Assembly: GCA_016742255.1 (NCBI GenBank)
Contig: JACVCB010000015.1
Location: 24,265 to 88,264 of the forward strand
Source of the DNA: Leptospira sp.
GTDB taxonomy: Bacteria > Spirochaetota > Leptospiria > Leptospirales > Leptospiraceae
Direction of reading: 5' to 3'
DNA length: 64,000 bases
The notes beneath the pieces are model-generated. The model searched no databases and was not told where the DNA came from. It saw only the letters and a list, made by a program, of their open reading frames with translations. Below are positions 29,224 through 38,810 of this stretch, piece after piece. Made by a program: the position numbers and the translations under genes. Numbering within the stretch: position 1 is the first letter of the stretch; every line of letters starts with the position of its first letter.

Positions 29224-30210
29224 TCAGTGTTTGTGGGTGTGACCTTTTCTTTGATTCCCTGTATGGTCAAAAGAATGACCATGTTCATGCCCGTGATGGC
29301 CAAATTCTCTCTCTGACTCTCGGATCGATAGAGTTTCTAACTTTGAAAGGGTACTTTCGGAAACAATTTCTACGGAAACAAAGGGAACTCCAAATTCTTC
29401 CTTTAATACTTTGTGAATTTCGAAAGTGATTTTATCACGATTGGCATTGTCTTTTACAGCAACCTGGATTTCGACTGAAAACACACCAGAAGTGAGTTTT
29501 CGAATCGTAGTTTTAGGCACGGATTCAATTCCTTGTAAAACATGGATATGTTCTAATAGATGATCTTTGTCAAAATCACTTGTGTCAGCTTCGATTAAAA
29601 TTTGGATCGATTCTTTGACGATACCGTATGAAGTTTTTAAAATAAAGAGTCCAAGTAAGATGCTAAGAATGCTATCGATCTGTTTCACACCCGTAAAACG
29701 AATGAGGAGTGCACCAAAAATCACAGCTAATGTGCCAAGTAAATCACTTAACACGTGCAAGTAGGCAGATTTTAAATTGAGGCTTGTTTTACTCACACCT
29801 ACAAGTAATCCAGCCGAAATCATATTAATTCCAAATCCGATGAGAGAATACATAAGCATTGTATCCGCCTCGACTTCAGCATTCCCATAATAACGTAAGT
29901 AACTTTCATATAAGATGAAAATTGCAATGGCGATCAGAAGTAGTCCGTTTAAAAAAGCAGCGATGACTTCAAAACGATGGAAACCAAACGGATATTTTTT
30001 GTTGGGTTTTTTTGCTGCGATGATAAGGGCAAAAAGAGAGATGATATGAGCAAATACATCGGTAAAAATATGGCCTGCATCTGCAAATAGAGCTAAACTC
30101 CCACTTTCCTTAGAACCAACCCATTCGATAAAAAAAATCATCACCGACAATATGCCAGAGAGACTTAAAAAGAAAATGAGCTTACGCCTTCTCGGCCTTT
30201 GGTTAGTCAT
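29224..30210 (-). CDS. Cation diffusion facilitator family metal efflux protein
   Basis: About 328 residues. Six membrane helices with the CDF metal-site patterns FADAGHIFTDVFAHIIS in helix II and LHVLSDLLGTLAVI in helix V (H-x-x-x-D pairs). A cytoplasmic C-terminal domain (about 215-295) and a His-rich tail GHHGHEHGHSFDH complete it. The pattern fits Zn/Co/Cd proton antiporters such as ZitB/CzcD. The ATG at 30210 follows GGGTGG; a GTG at 30219 is also in frame. Its start lies inside the 3' end of the ompA-like gene, indicating coupling. Confidence 0.92.
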   Translation of the reverse strand: MTNQRPRRRKLIFFLSLSGILSVMIFFIEWVGSKESGSLALFADAGHIFTDVFAHIISLFALIIAAKKPNKKYPFGFHRFEVIAAFLNGLLLIAIAIFILYESYLRYYGNAEVEADTMLMYSLIGFGINMISAGLLVGVSKTSLNLKSAYLHVLSDLLGTLAVIFGALLIRFTGVKQIDSILSILLGLFILKTSYGIVKESIQILIEADTSDFDKDHLLEHIHVLQGIESVPKTTIRKLTSGVFSVEIQVAVKDNANRDKITFEIHKVLKEEFGVPFVSVEIVSESTLSKLETLSIRESEREFGHHGHEHGHSFDHTGNQRKGHTHKH

Positions 30211-31267
30211 TGTTTCCACCCAAGGAACTAGTTGCTCTTGGTATCACAACAATATCTACCCGACGGTTGAGTGCTTTGTTTTCCTTTGTGCTATTGGGAA
30301 CAATGGGTTGGTGTTCTCCATAACCTGCACTTGAAAAGTTTTTTGGATTAAGGTTTTTATTCTGTAAAATGAATTCTAAAACAGATAATGCTCGTTCGCT
30401 GGAGAGGTGCCAGTTATTTCTAAATTTGGTTTTGATGGGCACATTGTCAGTATGGCCTTCCACAACAATGTAGTTTTCAGGATAGGCAGCCAAAATCTCT
30501 CGTATTTTTTCAATGGCAGGGAGAATCGCGGGTTTTAATTCGGATGATCCACTATCAAAAGAAATTTTATCATCTATGTTGATGATGAGTTTATTATGAA
30601 ATCGTTTGAGTCGGATTTGCCCAGATGTGATTTCTTTTGCGAGTTTTTCTTCAAATTCTTTGGTTTGTTCCGAAAGCCTTTCCAATTCGCGTTTTTGTTC
30701 TTTGGTAAGTTTCCGTAAATTGGCTAGTTCTTCTTCTAAATTGCGAATTCTTTCTTTCAGTTCATCCATTTTGGATTCGTAAGTTTCGCGGAGTTTTTGT
30801 TCCTTTTGCAGGCACTCTCTTTCTTTTTCTTCTAACTTACGTTTGAGTGCGTCGATTTCAGCTCTATCTTTCTCTTCTCGTTTTCTGTTTTCTTCTGCCA
30901 GTGTACGTTCTTTGTCGGTTCCTTTTTTCTCGATACTACGAAGGCGCATGTCGTAATCGCGGAGTTTATCGGAATATTCATCTTGTTCTTTGGCACGATT
31001 CCGTTTTTCCAATTCTAAATCTTCTGTGATGTTTCGAATTTGGGATTGGAGGTCTTTTTTTTCTTCTTCTAATCGATTGAGTTCATTTTGGTGTTGTTTG
31101 CGAATGTCAGCAAGTTCCAGTTCTAATGCATATTTTTCTTTGTAGATTTGGTTGTATTCATAGGGAAAGTAGACCCAATCCGCTTGAACTTTCCCTGGTG
31201 TAACGAAACAGAGGGTAAGAAGAATGACGTTGAAGATGGGGAAGAGGTGATGTTTATTTAGAATCAT
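30203..31267 (-). CDS. OmpA-family peptidoglycan-binding protein with long coiled coil
   Basis: A 354-residue exported protein: signal peptide (1-29, cleavage near VQA), a charged coiled coil (about 40-215, rich in Glu/Lys/Arg heptads), and a C-terminal OmpA-like domain (about 225-350). The domain shows VVEGHTDNVPIK, WHLSSERALSVL, and the diaminopimelate-contacting region NKALNRRVDIVV. It probably tethers an envelope structure to peptidoglycan. Its ATG overlaps the end of the preceding lipoprotein gene by 14 bp, and its stop overlaps the CDF start, making a three-gene leftward unit. Confidence 0.9.
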   Translation of the reverse strand: MILNKHHLFPIFNVILLTLCFVTPGKVQADWVYFPYEYNQIYKEKYALELELADIRKQHQNELNRLEEEKKDLQSQIRNITEDLELEKRNRAKEQDEYSDKLRDYDMRLRSIEKKGTDKERTLAEENRKREEKDRAEIDALKRKLEEKERECLQKEQKLRETYESKMDELKERIRNLEEELANLRKLTKEQKRELERLSEQTKEFEEKLAKEITSGQIRLKRFHNKLIINIDDKISFDSGSSELKPAILPAIEKIREILAAYPENYIVVEGHTDNVPIKTKFRNNWHLSSERALSVLEFILQNKNLNPKNFSSAGYGEHQPIVPNSTKENKALNRRVDIVVIPRATSSLGGNND

Positions 31268-31946
31268 CGAAACTATCCTCTAAATTTACCTTCGGAAGGC
31301 TTGGTGCTTCCGTTTTGATTCGTTCCCAATCCGATAACCTTCGTCTCGCATCGGATTTTTTCTCAGCATACTGCGTTTCATAGATTTCTTTTTTTACATA
31401 TTCAGGATCTGCAGGAGTTTTTCCTTGTGATTCTTGGAATTTAACAGCGATTTCTGATCGTACTAACTCGAGTTCTGCGATCATTTCACCGAGTGCCGCT
31501 TCTTTCATTTCCAAATATGCTTTATCTTCTTTTTCTTTTTGCACCCAAGTTTTGTATCTGGTTTCTTCCTTTGCCCTTTCTAATTCAAACATTTGGCTTT
31601 CTTCGAGGTAACGTTTGGAAGAAGCAGAGTCTTCTTTTAAAGTAAAGTAGGATTCCTTGGCACGTTTGAGATCTCTTTCCGCTGCATGTTTGTTTACCTT
31701 GGCTTGGGAAATTTTAATTGCCTGGGATGTGAGTGCATTTGCCTTTCTTTGGTTTGTGACTTCATTGTTTAATTTGATGATTTTTTCAGTGAGGATCTTC
31801 GTAGCATTCTTTTGCTCTGCATTCATCACTTCTTCCCTTACATATGCATCTGGGACTTTGTTTAGTTTTGGTTCAAATAAGACACATTGTGAAAAAACTA
31901 GGATGAAAAAAAGATTCGTTTTCAAAAAAGGAACTCGTGCCGACAT
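31254..31946 (-). CDS. Coiled-coil lipoprotein, unknown function
   Basis: About 230 residues. The N-terminus reads MSARVPFLKTNLFFILVFSQC, with a lipobox-like FSQC. The mature part is almost entirely charged helix (two long runs around EQKNATKILTEKI and RDLKRAKESYFTLK), predicted coiled coil. Overlap with the downstream OmpA-like coiled-coil gene suggests they may form a complex linking outer membrane and peptidoglycan, which is inference. The start is uncertain: ATG 31946 or GTG 31967. Confidence 0.75.
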   Translation of the reverse strand: MSARVPFLKTNLFFILVFSQCVLFEPKLNKVPDAYVREEVMNAEQKNATKILTEKIIKLNNEVTNQRKANALTSQAIKISQAKVNKHAAERDLKRAKESYFTLKEDSASSKRYLEESQMFELERAKEETRYKTWVQKEKEDKAYLEMKEAALGEMIAELELVRSEIAVKFQESQGKTPADPEYVKKEIYETQYAEKKSDARRRLSDWERIKTEAPSLPKVNLEDSFDDSK

Positions 31947-31961
31947 AGGATATAGCCTATG
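31944..31961. promoter_or_regulatory. Inverted repeat in lipoprotein/mgtE divergent region
   Basis: CATAGG-ATATAG-CCTATG is an 18-bp dyad with perfect 6-bp arms. It covers the likely start codon of the leftward lipoprotein gene and lies about 50 bp upstream of mgtE. It could be a shared operator; there is no M-box-sized leader before mgtE to control it by magnesium directly. Confidence 0.3.
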
Positions 31962-32011
31962 CTTCACGTGACATAACCGTCAATTGGAAAATTCAGGAAA
32001 TCCGCTGATTT

Positions 32012-33415
32012 ATGGAAGAAGAAAGAAAGAAAGAGTCCGAATTCCGAATCAAAATCGACAGAGAAAGTGATTCCTATGAAGAGTTTGTCGAACAAATCAA
32101 AACTTCCATTGAAGCTAAGGACCAGTCCCATCTTAAGTCACTTCTGGATGGAGCTCACCCCGCAGACGTTGTTACCTTATTCAAAGATTTAGAACGAGAC
32201 GAAGAGTTATACCTTTTCCGATTATTGTCTGTTGAAGACCAAGCTTATTCCCTGATCAAAATGGAAGAGGAGACACTCGAGTCCTTTTTAGAAGAACTCT
32301 CAGTGGATGAAATCTCAAAAACTCTTAGCCATATTGAAACAGATGAAACAACGTATTTATTATCATACCTACCCAGCGCCAAACGAGAACTTGTATTAGC
32401 CAATTTGAGTAAAACCGATAGTTTCGAAATCAGGTCCCAACTTGGGTTTCGGGAATACTCTGCGGGTCGACTCATGTCAAAAGACTTTGCGACCGTGAAC
32501 ATTACAGACAATGTTCGAAAAGGAATCATCAATGTCCGAAAAAAGGCAAAGGAAATCGAAGACATCTACCAAATTTATGTTACCAATGAAGATGGGGTTT
32601 TGGAAGGTTTTATCCCGTTAAAAGATTTATTCCTAACACCCATCAATACAAAAATTGCAAAGATCACAAACTTTTCCATCATCGCTTTCCATTATGATGT
32701 GGACCAAGAGGAAGTTGCCAATACATTCAAAAAATATGACTTAGTGAGTGCCGCTGTAACTGATGATTTAGGAAGGATCATTGGTCGTATTACTGTAGAC
32801 GATGTGTTAGAAATTGTGGAGGAGGAAGCATCAGAAGATATCCTCCTCATGGCCGGGGTTTCGGAAGATGAAAGGTTGTCTACTCCCATCTTACAATCGG
32901 TCAAACGCAGGATCATTTGGCTCAATGTAAATTTACTCACTGCTTTTGTGAGCTCGAGTGTGGTTGCTTTTTTTGAAGATACCATTGCAAAAATTGTAGT
33001 CCTTGCGACACTCATGCCAATTGTTGCGGGTCTTGGTGGAAATGCAGGAACTCAATCTGTAACAGTTGTGATTCGTAATATTGCAACAGGTGATTTGTCG
33101 TTTTCCAATTGGTGGGATGCTGTTCGGAAAGAATTCACTATTGGTGTTTTGAATGGGTTGGCACTGGGTACTGTTACGTTTAGTATGATTTACCTTGTCA
33201 AAGGCAACTTGACATTGGGGCTTGTTGTGGGTACTGCGATGCTTGTGAATATGATGGTTGCTTCCCTTGTTGGTTCCCTCGTTCCCATTCTACTCAAAGG
33301 AATGAAAATTGATCCCGCCATTGCCTCTTCTATATTTGTAACAGCAACTACGGATGTTTGTGGGTTTTTCTTTTTCTTAGGACTTGCCACGGTGTTTGCA
33401 AAATATTTGGTTTAG
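32012..33415 (+). CDS. mgtE: Magnesium transporter MgtE
   Basis: A 467-residue magnesium channel of the inner membrane. The N domain (about 25-140, superhelical; LLDGAHPADVVTLFKDL) is followed by two CBS domains (about 150-270; DDLGRIIGRITVDDVLEIVEEEA) and five membrane helices. The pore signature LMPIVAGLGGNAGTQSVTVVIR is intact. The acidic residues of the N and CBS domains normally bind Mg2+ to close the pore, so regulation is likely post-translational. AGGAAA lies upstream of the ATG. Confidence 0.95.
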   Translation: MEEERKKESEFRIKIDRESDSYEEFVEQIKTSIEAKDQSHLKSLLDGAHPADVVTLFKDLERDEELYLFRLLSVEDQAYSLIKMEEETLESFLEELSVDEISKTLSHIETDETTYLLSYLPSAKRELVLANLSKTDSFEIRSQLGFREYSAGRLMSKDFATVNITDNVRKGIINVRKKAKEIEDIYQIYVTNEDGVLEGFIPLKDLFLTPINTKIAKITNFSIIAFHYDVDQEEVANTFKKYDLVSAAVTDDLGRIIGRITVDDVLEIVEEEASEDILLMAGVSEDERLSTPILQSVKRRIIWLNVNLLTAFVSSSVVAFFEDTIAKIVVLATLMPIVAGLGGNAGTQSVTVVIRNIATGDLSFSNWWDAVRKEFTIGVLNGLALGTVTFSMIYLVKGNLTLGLVVGTAMLVNMMVASLVGSLVPILLKGMKIDPAIASSIFVTATTDVCGFFFFLGLATVFAKYLV

Positions 33416-33478
33416 GGATTCTCCTTTTTCCCTTAAATTTCTTGCCAGGGGAAGAAACCAACAAATACTGATGTGCAA

Positions 33479-34114
33479 ATGAAATTTTCGTTTCACTCCG
33501 CACTCTTTTTCCTTCTTTTCACTCTTGTTTATTGCCAAACCACAAATGATTCCTCCCAGTCAAAACAGGAAGAACCAAAGACGGAAACAACGATCATAAA
33601 AGAAATCCTTCCACCACCAGGTGGCGAAGGAGAAGTGATCCTGAATGAAAGAGGAGAAGAGGTACAAAACCATACTGGTGAAATTCCCTTTTTCCAGAAA
33701 AAAAGTGAATTACCATTGGAAGCCTTTCGTGTTTACATCGCTTCCGATTCGTATATGGTAAGACAGATCCGTTTTACCGACAAAATTCGCAGAAAGGCTG
33801 ATTTAGGTGGGGACGAACTCTCAAAAGAAGAGATGAAAAAATACGATCTATTGAGTTTTGTCGATGATGGAATCATTTCCATTGGGCTCAATACCGTTAC
33901 AGGCAAACTGGAATCGATTGCCTTTGATAGAAGGGTGCCTCGCATCAATGACATCGCAAAAATCATTCAAAATGATGCCTCACGATTTAATTATGAACAT
34001 GCATCAAAAGATGGAACACCCATCATCACTCGATTTTTAGTCACTTACCAAATCCGTTTGCACCCTGGAAAAACCAGGGATGAAATCAAACAGATGTTAC
34101 AGAAGAAAAAATAG
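33479..34114 (+). CDS. Lipoprotein, unknown function
   Basis: About 211 residues. The signal sequence MKFSFHSALFFLLFTLVYC ends with a lipobox-type Cys, followed by a Gln/Glu/Thr-rich spacer. The body (about 60-205) has no known motif but ordered segments such as YIASDSYMVRQIRF and the Arg/Asp-rich VTGKLESIAFDRRVPRINDIAK. The ATG at 33479 is preferred over the GTG at 33473. It is a stand-alone gene after mgtE, convergent with a second lipoprotein gene 41 bp away. Confidence 0.7.
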   Translation: MKFSFHSALFFLLFTLVYCQTTNDSSQSKQEEPKTETTIIKEILPPPGGEGEVILNERGEEVQNHTGEIPFFQKKSELPLEAFRVYIASDSYMVRQIRFTDKIRRKADLGGDELSKEEMKKYDLLSFVDDGIISIGLNTVTGKLESIAFDRRVPRINDIAKIIQNDASRFNYEHASKDGTPIITRFLVTYQIRLHPGKTRDEIKQMLQKKK

Positions 34115-34155
34115 TTTTTTAAAAGAATCTAAATTCGATTACAACAAGGAAAACT

Positions 34156-35127
34156 TTACCATTGGAACTTTCCTTTTTTCTCATACGAAAAGGGAATGTT
34201 CTCTCGGATGTTGGGAACAAGGAGTCCAGAGTCTCCTTTCAATTGGTACAAAGCTTCTTTCGATTGAATGGTTTTGTACAAGGAAGAACCAATGGATGCA
34301 ATTGGGAACTGATTCGAAACTTTTACAGTCGATTCTTTTCCTGAGTTGATGATTTCTTTTGGGGATCCTGTTAAGAAATTTTCGCCCGCCAATTGTAAAT
34401 TGTATTTTAGATCAGTGAGATTCAGATTCGCTGCTGCTTGGTTTGAAAAAACAAAATCAAATTCCGTTTTTAAATTTAAATTAAGTCCAGCTAATCCTGC
34501 TTTGGCGGCAGATGTGGCAGGAGTTTTTGATCCACCGAGTAATCCTATTAAAAAATTTGTTGTGGTTCCCACCATAGATTCCGTATTCGATGCACTCAAA
34601 ATTTCTGATTCTGTTGGCATTAAAATTTTGAAATTTCTAATTTCCACATCAGGTAAAACTGCAGGGATTTCTTTTTTTTGGACAAATGGAAAACTTACCG
34701 AATCCTTTCCTAAAAGTTGCCACTGTTTGGGAATGGCAACCTTCATATTTCCTTCCGCACTGACTTCTAACATTGGTTTTGTGGGAAATTTTTTATACAA
34801 TTGGACTAAGTCAGTATATTTTAATTTTACTTCTAAAGGCAGGGCTTTTGTTTTTTTTGCTTCAATGACTCCCAAATCTGTTTTGACTTGAGACAATTTC
34901 ATTCCTTCAATTTTGATATCCATATCCAAAAATGAACTGGGAAGGGAAACTGGGTATGGATTGGTTACCGATGTTTCCACCCCAAGGGTGATGTCTGTAA
35001 ACGTAATTTGTTTGATATGCAGGGATTCAAAAGAAAATTCAGGTGTTGGGATTTTGTCTTGGAGGACACCGAGTACAGAACATTGAAAGTGTACAAAAAG
35101 GGGAATGAAGAAAAGGATACGTTTCAT
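34156..35127 (-). CDS. LEA14/WHy-like lipoprotein
   Basis: About 323 residues from the ATG at 35127 (MKRILFF), giving a signal peptide ending in VHFQC. After it, KQITFTDITLGVETSVTNPYPVSLPSSFLDMDIKIEG matches the LEA14/water-stress (WHy) fold: V-T-NPYP-x-x-(L/I) is its core motif. A second similar module may follow near 215-300 (FDFVFSNQAAANLNLTDLKYNLQLAGENF). Bacterial relatives are periplasmic and linked to desiccation or envelope stress; here only the fold is supported. Located 32 bp downstream of the exonuclease III gene. Confidence 0.75.
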   Translation of the reverse strand: MKRILFFIPLFVHFQCSVLGVLQDKIPTPEFSFESLHIKQITFTDITLGVETSVTNPYPVSLPSSFLDMDIKIEGMKLSQVKTDLGVIEAKKTKALPLEVKLKYTDLVQLYKKFPTKPMLEVSAEGNMKVAIPKQWQLLGKDSVSFPFVQKKEIPAVLPDVEIRNFKILMPTESEILSASNTESMVGTTTNFLIGLLGGSKTPATSAAKAGLAGLNLNLKTEFDFVFSNQAAANLNLTDLKYNLQLAGENFLTGSPKEIINSGKESTVKVSNQFPIASIGSSLYKTIQSKEALYQLKGDSGLLVPNIRENIPFSYEKKGKFQW

Positions 35128-35159
35128 GAATGAAGAATTGATCCGAAAAAAACATTCTG

Positions 35160-35930
35160 TCAAGAGAATTGGACCTCGAGTACCACAGGGGCATGGTCTG
35201 ACATCACTGGTTCTTTTGCAATTTTAGAGGTTAATAATTGAACAGACTTTGATTTTGTGACAAAAAAATAATCGATCCTCCAACCCTTATTGTTTTTCCT
35301 GGCCTGGAACCTGTAGGTCCACCAAGAGTATTCATCCCTTATGTCTGGGTGGAGAGTTCGAAAGCAGTCAAAAAAACCCAAGTTTAAAAAATCGGTCAAC
35401 CATTTCCGTTCTTCTGGTAAAAAGCCCGAATTTTTTTCATTCCCTTTTGGGTTGTGGATGTCCATTTCCGTATGGGCAATATTGACATCACCACAAACGA
35501 GGAGTGGTTTTTTCTTTTTTAAGAATGGTTTTGCGAGAGCCATAAATGCATCTAAAAACTGGTATTTGATTTTTTGGCGTTCTTCACCACTTGTACCCGA
35601 AGGAAAATACAAATTCCAAAGGTAAAACTCATCAAATTCCAAAAAAACAGAGCGACCTTCTGAGCGAAAAATCCCATCTCCATACCCAATGGACGCTGTT
35701 TTTGGTTTTCGTTTGGTCAAAACGGCAGTTCCACTGTATCCAGGTTTTTCTGCGAGACAGAAATAAATTTCATAACCCAGTTCCCGAAACTCATCCCTAA
35801 CAATTTCTTTTTCAGGAGCCTTCGTTTCTTGGAAACAAATCATGTCAGGATTTTCGTGACGTATAAATTTGAGTAAACCTTTGCTGAGACTGGAACGAAT
35901 TCCGTTGCAATTTAACGTGATGATTTTCAT
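35160..35930 (-). CDS. xth: Exodeoxyribonuclease III (AP endonuclease family)
   Basis: A 256-residue repair enzyme that cleaves abasic sites and trims 3' blocks during base excision repair. The conserved blocks are LNCNGIRSSLSKGLLKF, ICFQETKAPE (metal-binding Glu), NLYFPSG, CGDVNIAHTEMD (catalytic Asp and Asn), WWTYRFQARKNNKGWRIDYFF and the terminal MSDHAPVVLE (catalytic His). Complete, usual length. Divergent from the cyclase gene with about 50 bp between starts. Confidence 0.94.
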   Translation of the reverse strand: MKIITLNCNGIRSSLSKGLLKFIRHENPDMICFQETKAPEKEIVRDEFRELGYEIYFCLAEKPGYSGTAVLTKRKPKTASIGYGDGIFRSEGRSVFLEFDEFYLWNLYFPSGTSGEERQKIKYQFLDAFMALAKPFLKKKKPLLVCGDVNIAHTEMDIHNPKGNEKNSGFLPEERKWLTDFLNLGFFDCFRTLHPDIRDEYSWWTYRFQARKNNKGWRIDYFFVTKSKSVQLLTSKIAKEPVMSDHAPVVLEVQFS

Positions 35931-35980
35931 CTAGAAATGAGATCGATTGGAAGCCTATTTAAGTCGATACTAAAAACAGT

Positions 35981-38806
35981 ATGTTAGAAATTTCTGCCGA
36001 AATTCCGTTCCTCAGAACGTCCAAACTCACATTTCTTGTCTGGGATGAGACTCCTGGAAGTTTAGAATCATGGAATGGGGACGACGGGATTACTATATTC
36101 TTCCAAACGCGAAGGACAAGGGAATTGGAGTTCCGTTTTGGGCCTCCTCCATGGGGGATTCAATTTCCAAACAATCGATTTGAATACCCTTATGTTTCCA
36201 TTCATCATATTTCATCTAATAAGTATTTGGCGAAATCTCTAGCAACTGCAAGTGAAGGTAAAAATCTTTTTGTCATCTATCCTAAGACTTTGGAAGTTGA
36301 GGTAAGGTCTGTATTTGCAAGGCTTGAGTATCTATATGATGATCGAATTTCGCCTGATCGAATCTCTCATAAATTTGGACTGACAGGAAAAACAAGTTCC
36401 ATACCAGAAATCTCAAATGGCAAAACAAAGGAGATCGAAACAAAGGTTCTTTCTTTCCCACCTTTGGAACTAGTTGGCAGTACAGGGAAAACAAAAATTC
36501 GTCAATTTGAATTAACCAGTATTAGTGTAGGTGAAAATGGTACTTCCAATGGCCACCATCCTACGGAATCACTTTTACCAAGTACAGAAACTGGATTAGA
36601 AAAAGAATCGGTTGTAACGGAAGTGGAAACCGATCCGAATCACCCTTATGATTTGATTGAATCCTCATTTGCCTCTGACGGAGAGGAATTCCCATCAAAT
36701 ACAGTGAATCCAAAAGATGGAGAGCATTTATTAAGTGAAGTGCCATCGAAAGGAATCAAACCAAATCCAGAATCGTTAGACAAAAATTCGGATACGATCG
36801 AATCTGATCTGCCTATTGAATCAAATGTAAATACAAAGTTCTCTCTACAATTGAAGATGATGGGTGTAATCAGCCTATTGTTTGTATTATCAGTAGCCAG
36901 TATCATTATTTTTGCCTCCTTTTATTTTAAACGTTCCATCGAACTCCAGTTACGTGATAACAATATTCGAATTGCGGAAATCATTGGATCTAAAGTAAAA
37001 TCAGATATTTTAGGTGTTGTGGAAAAAGGCCGCCAAATTGCCATCACTCTCACCACACAAGGACTTCCTGAAGAAGATCGAAAATTACTCCTTAAAACCT
37101 TTTTCCAAAATGATAAGGAATTTATCTATTTAGGCATTTTTGAAAAGAGAGACAATATCCTCGTCATGAAACGAGAGGTGTTTAATGAAGAAGAACTCAA
37201 AAAAAGTGCAGTTACCGAAGATGATTTTCATGCAGTTGTCAACAGAAACCGAGATGCTTTGGCAGAGGCATTTAATGGACAAGCTGTACTATTAAATTCG
37301 AGTCCAGGTTTTGTGGAACCTTCCTTTGCCATAGCCATTCCCACAGCAGAAAATGGTGAATTGGACAATGCATTGGTGATCATTGTCAAACTAGACAAAA
37401 TCATTGGAGCATTTTCCAAAAAGGGAATCGAAACGACATTTTTAGTGAATGGTTCAGGCACTGTATTGGCACATCCTAAAGAAGACTTAGTGCTTGCCGC
37501 CACCGATTTAACAACGATGCCCATCGTCAAAACGATGTTAACGAGTGCCCCGAGCACAGGCCAGATGAGTTATTTGGATGAGGAATTAGGTGGGTCCTAT
37601 TTAGGTTCCTTCCAAAAAATTGGATTTGCTGATGCAGGTGTCATCACAATTGTTTCTGAAGAAAAAGCGTTTGCTGATGTTTACAAAAGCCAAAAGACAA
37701 ACCTTTACATAGCAGGGATTGGATTGTGTTCTGCTCTTATTTTTGTCTTTTACTTTTCAAAAACAATCACAAAGCCCGTATTGCAATTGTTAACTGCTAC
37801 TCTTGAGATTGCAAAAGGTAATTTTAAAATTGGAATCAAACCTACAACCCAAGACGAGGTTGGTCTGTTAACAAAATACTTTATCGATATGGGCCAAGGT
37901 TTAGAAGAAAGAGAAAAGGTTAAAAATATTTTGGGTAGTATGATTGATCCAGTTGTGGTCCAAGAAGCCATGGTTGACCTTGCTGCTTTAAAACGGGGAT
38001 CAGAAACTCATATCACAGCCTTTTTCTCAGACGTTGCTAGTTTTTCTACAATTTCCGAACAGTTAAAAAGTGCTGACCTTGCTGCACTTTTGAATGAATA
38101 CCTATCTGCGATGACTCTCCTTTTGAAAAAACACGAGGGTGTTTTGGACAAATACATTGGAGATGCTATCGTTGGAATTTTTAACGCACCAGTACCTGTC
38201 GCAGACCATGAGCTGAAAGCGGCAAGAGCAAGTGTGGATATGGTTTTGAAATTACAAGAGTTAAGAGAATATTGGACAGCAAACAACCTTTATTCCAAAG
38301 AAGCTCAAGTGATGGATGCAAGGATTGGTCTCAATTCTGGCCCTGCAAAGGTTGGGTTTATGGGAACTGATGCACTCGCGTCTTACACAATGATGGGTGA
38401 TACTGTCAATTTAGCAGCACGACTGGAAGCAGCTGGAAAAGATTATGGAGTGAACATTCTCATCACAGATCCGATACGCGAAAAAATCCAAGAAGAGATG
38501 ATCACGAGGTATGTAGACTTGGTTCGAGTGAAAGGTAAAAACGAACCAGTGAGGATCCATGAATTAGTAGGGTATAAATCCCTTGTGACTCCCAATGTAG
38601 TGGAAGCAGTTCAATTGTATGAAGCCGGTTTTCAGGAATACTTAAATCAAAATTGGTCAAAAGCAATTCAGTTGTTCAAAGATTCGGAAAGAAGTAAAGG
38701 CTCAAAAGATAAATCGAGTCATATGTTAATTGAACGTTGTGAAGAATATAGCCTCAGTTCTCCAGGCAAAGACTGGGATGGCGTATTTACGAGGACACAT
38801 AAATAA
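35981..38806 (+). CDS. Membrane-bound class III adenylate/guanylate cyclase with sensor and HAMP
   Basis: A 941-residue receptor cyclase. Residues 1-140 form an unrecognised cytoplasmic domain, followed by a Ser/Glu/Pro-rich linker (about 141-285). Then come membrane helix 292-316, a periplasmic Cache-like sensor (317-571), helix 574-592, HAMP (593-645) and the cyclase domain (about 672-862). Catalytic residues are present: metal aspartates 684 (FFSDVASFS) and 728 (KYIGDAIVGIF), Lys724, Asn810 and Arg814 (GDTVNLAARLE). Lys724 favours ATP, so cAMP is the likely product. A TPR-like helix pair (875-900) ends it. The FecR-like gene follows after 4 bp. Confidence 0.9.
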   Translation: MLEISAEIPFLRTSKLTFLVWDETPGSLESWNGDDGITIFFQTRRTRELEFRFGPPPWGIQFPNNRFEYPYVSIHHISSNKYLAKSLATASEGKNLFVIYPKTLEVEVRSVFARLEYLYDDRISPDRISHKFGLTGKTSSIPEISNGKTKEIETKVLSFPPLELVGSTGKTKIRQFELTSISVGENGTSNGHHPTESLLPSTETGLEKESVVTEVETDPNHPYDLIESSFASDGEEFPSNTVNPKDGEHLLSEVPSKGIKPNPESLDKNSDTIESDLPIESNVNTKFSLQLKMMGVISLLFVLSVASIIIFASFYFKRSIELQLRDNNIRIAEIIGSKVKSDILGVVEKGRQIAITLTTQGLPEEDRKLLLKTFFQNDKEFIYLGIFEKRDNILVMKREVFNEEELKKSAVTEDDFHAVVNRNRDALAEAFNGQAVLLNSSPGFVEPSFAIAIPTAENGELDNALVIIVKLDKIIGAFSKKGIETTFLVNGSGTVLAHPKEDLVLAATDLTTMPIVKTMLTSAPSTGQMSYLDEELGGSYLGSFQKIGFADAGVITIVSEEKAFADVYKSQKTNLYIAGIGLCSALIFVFYFSKTITKPVLQLLTATLEIAKGNFKIGIKPTTQDEVGLLTKYFIDMGQGLEEREKVKNILGSMIDPVVVQEAMVDLAALKRGSETHITAFFSDVASFSTISEQLKSADLAALLNEYLSAMTLLLKKHEGVLDKYIGDAIVGIFNAPVPVADHELKAARASVDMVLKLQELREYWTANNLYSKEAQVMDARIGLNSGPAKVGFMGTDALASYTMMGDTVNLAARLEAAGKDYGVNILITDPIREKIQEEMITRYVDLVRVKGKNEPVRIHELVGYKSLVTPNVVEAVQLYEAGFQEYLNQNWSKAIQLFKDSERSKGSKDKSSHMLIERCEEYSLSSPGKDWDGVFTRTHK

Positions 38807-38810
38807 TACC

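Noticed and set aside
38730..38810. Extended start of the FecR-like protein within the cyclase gene
   Set aside because: The extra residues overlap the well-conserved end of the cyclase frame and would place 27 polar residues before the membrane anchor. The ATG at 38811 fits better.
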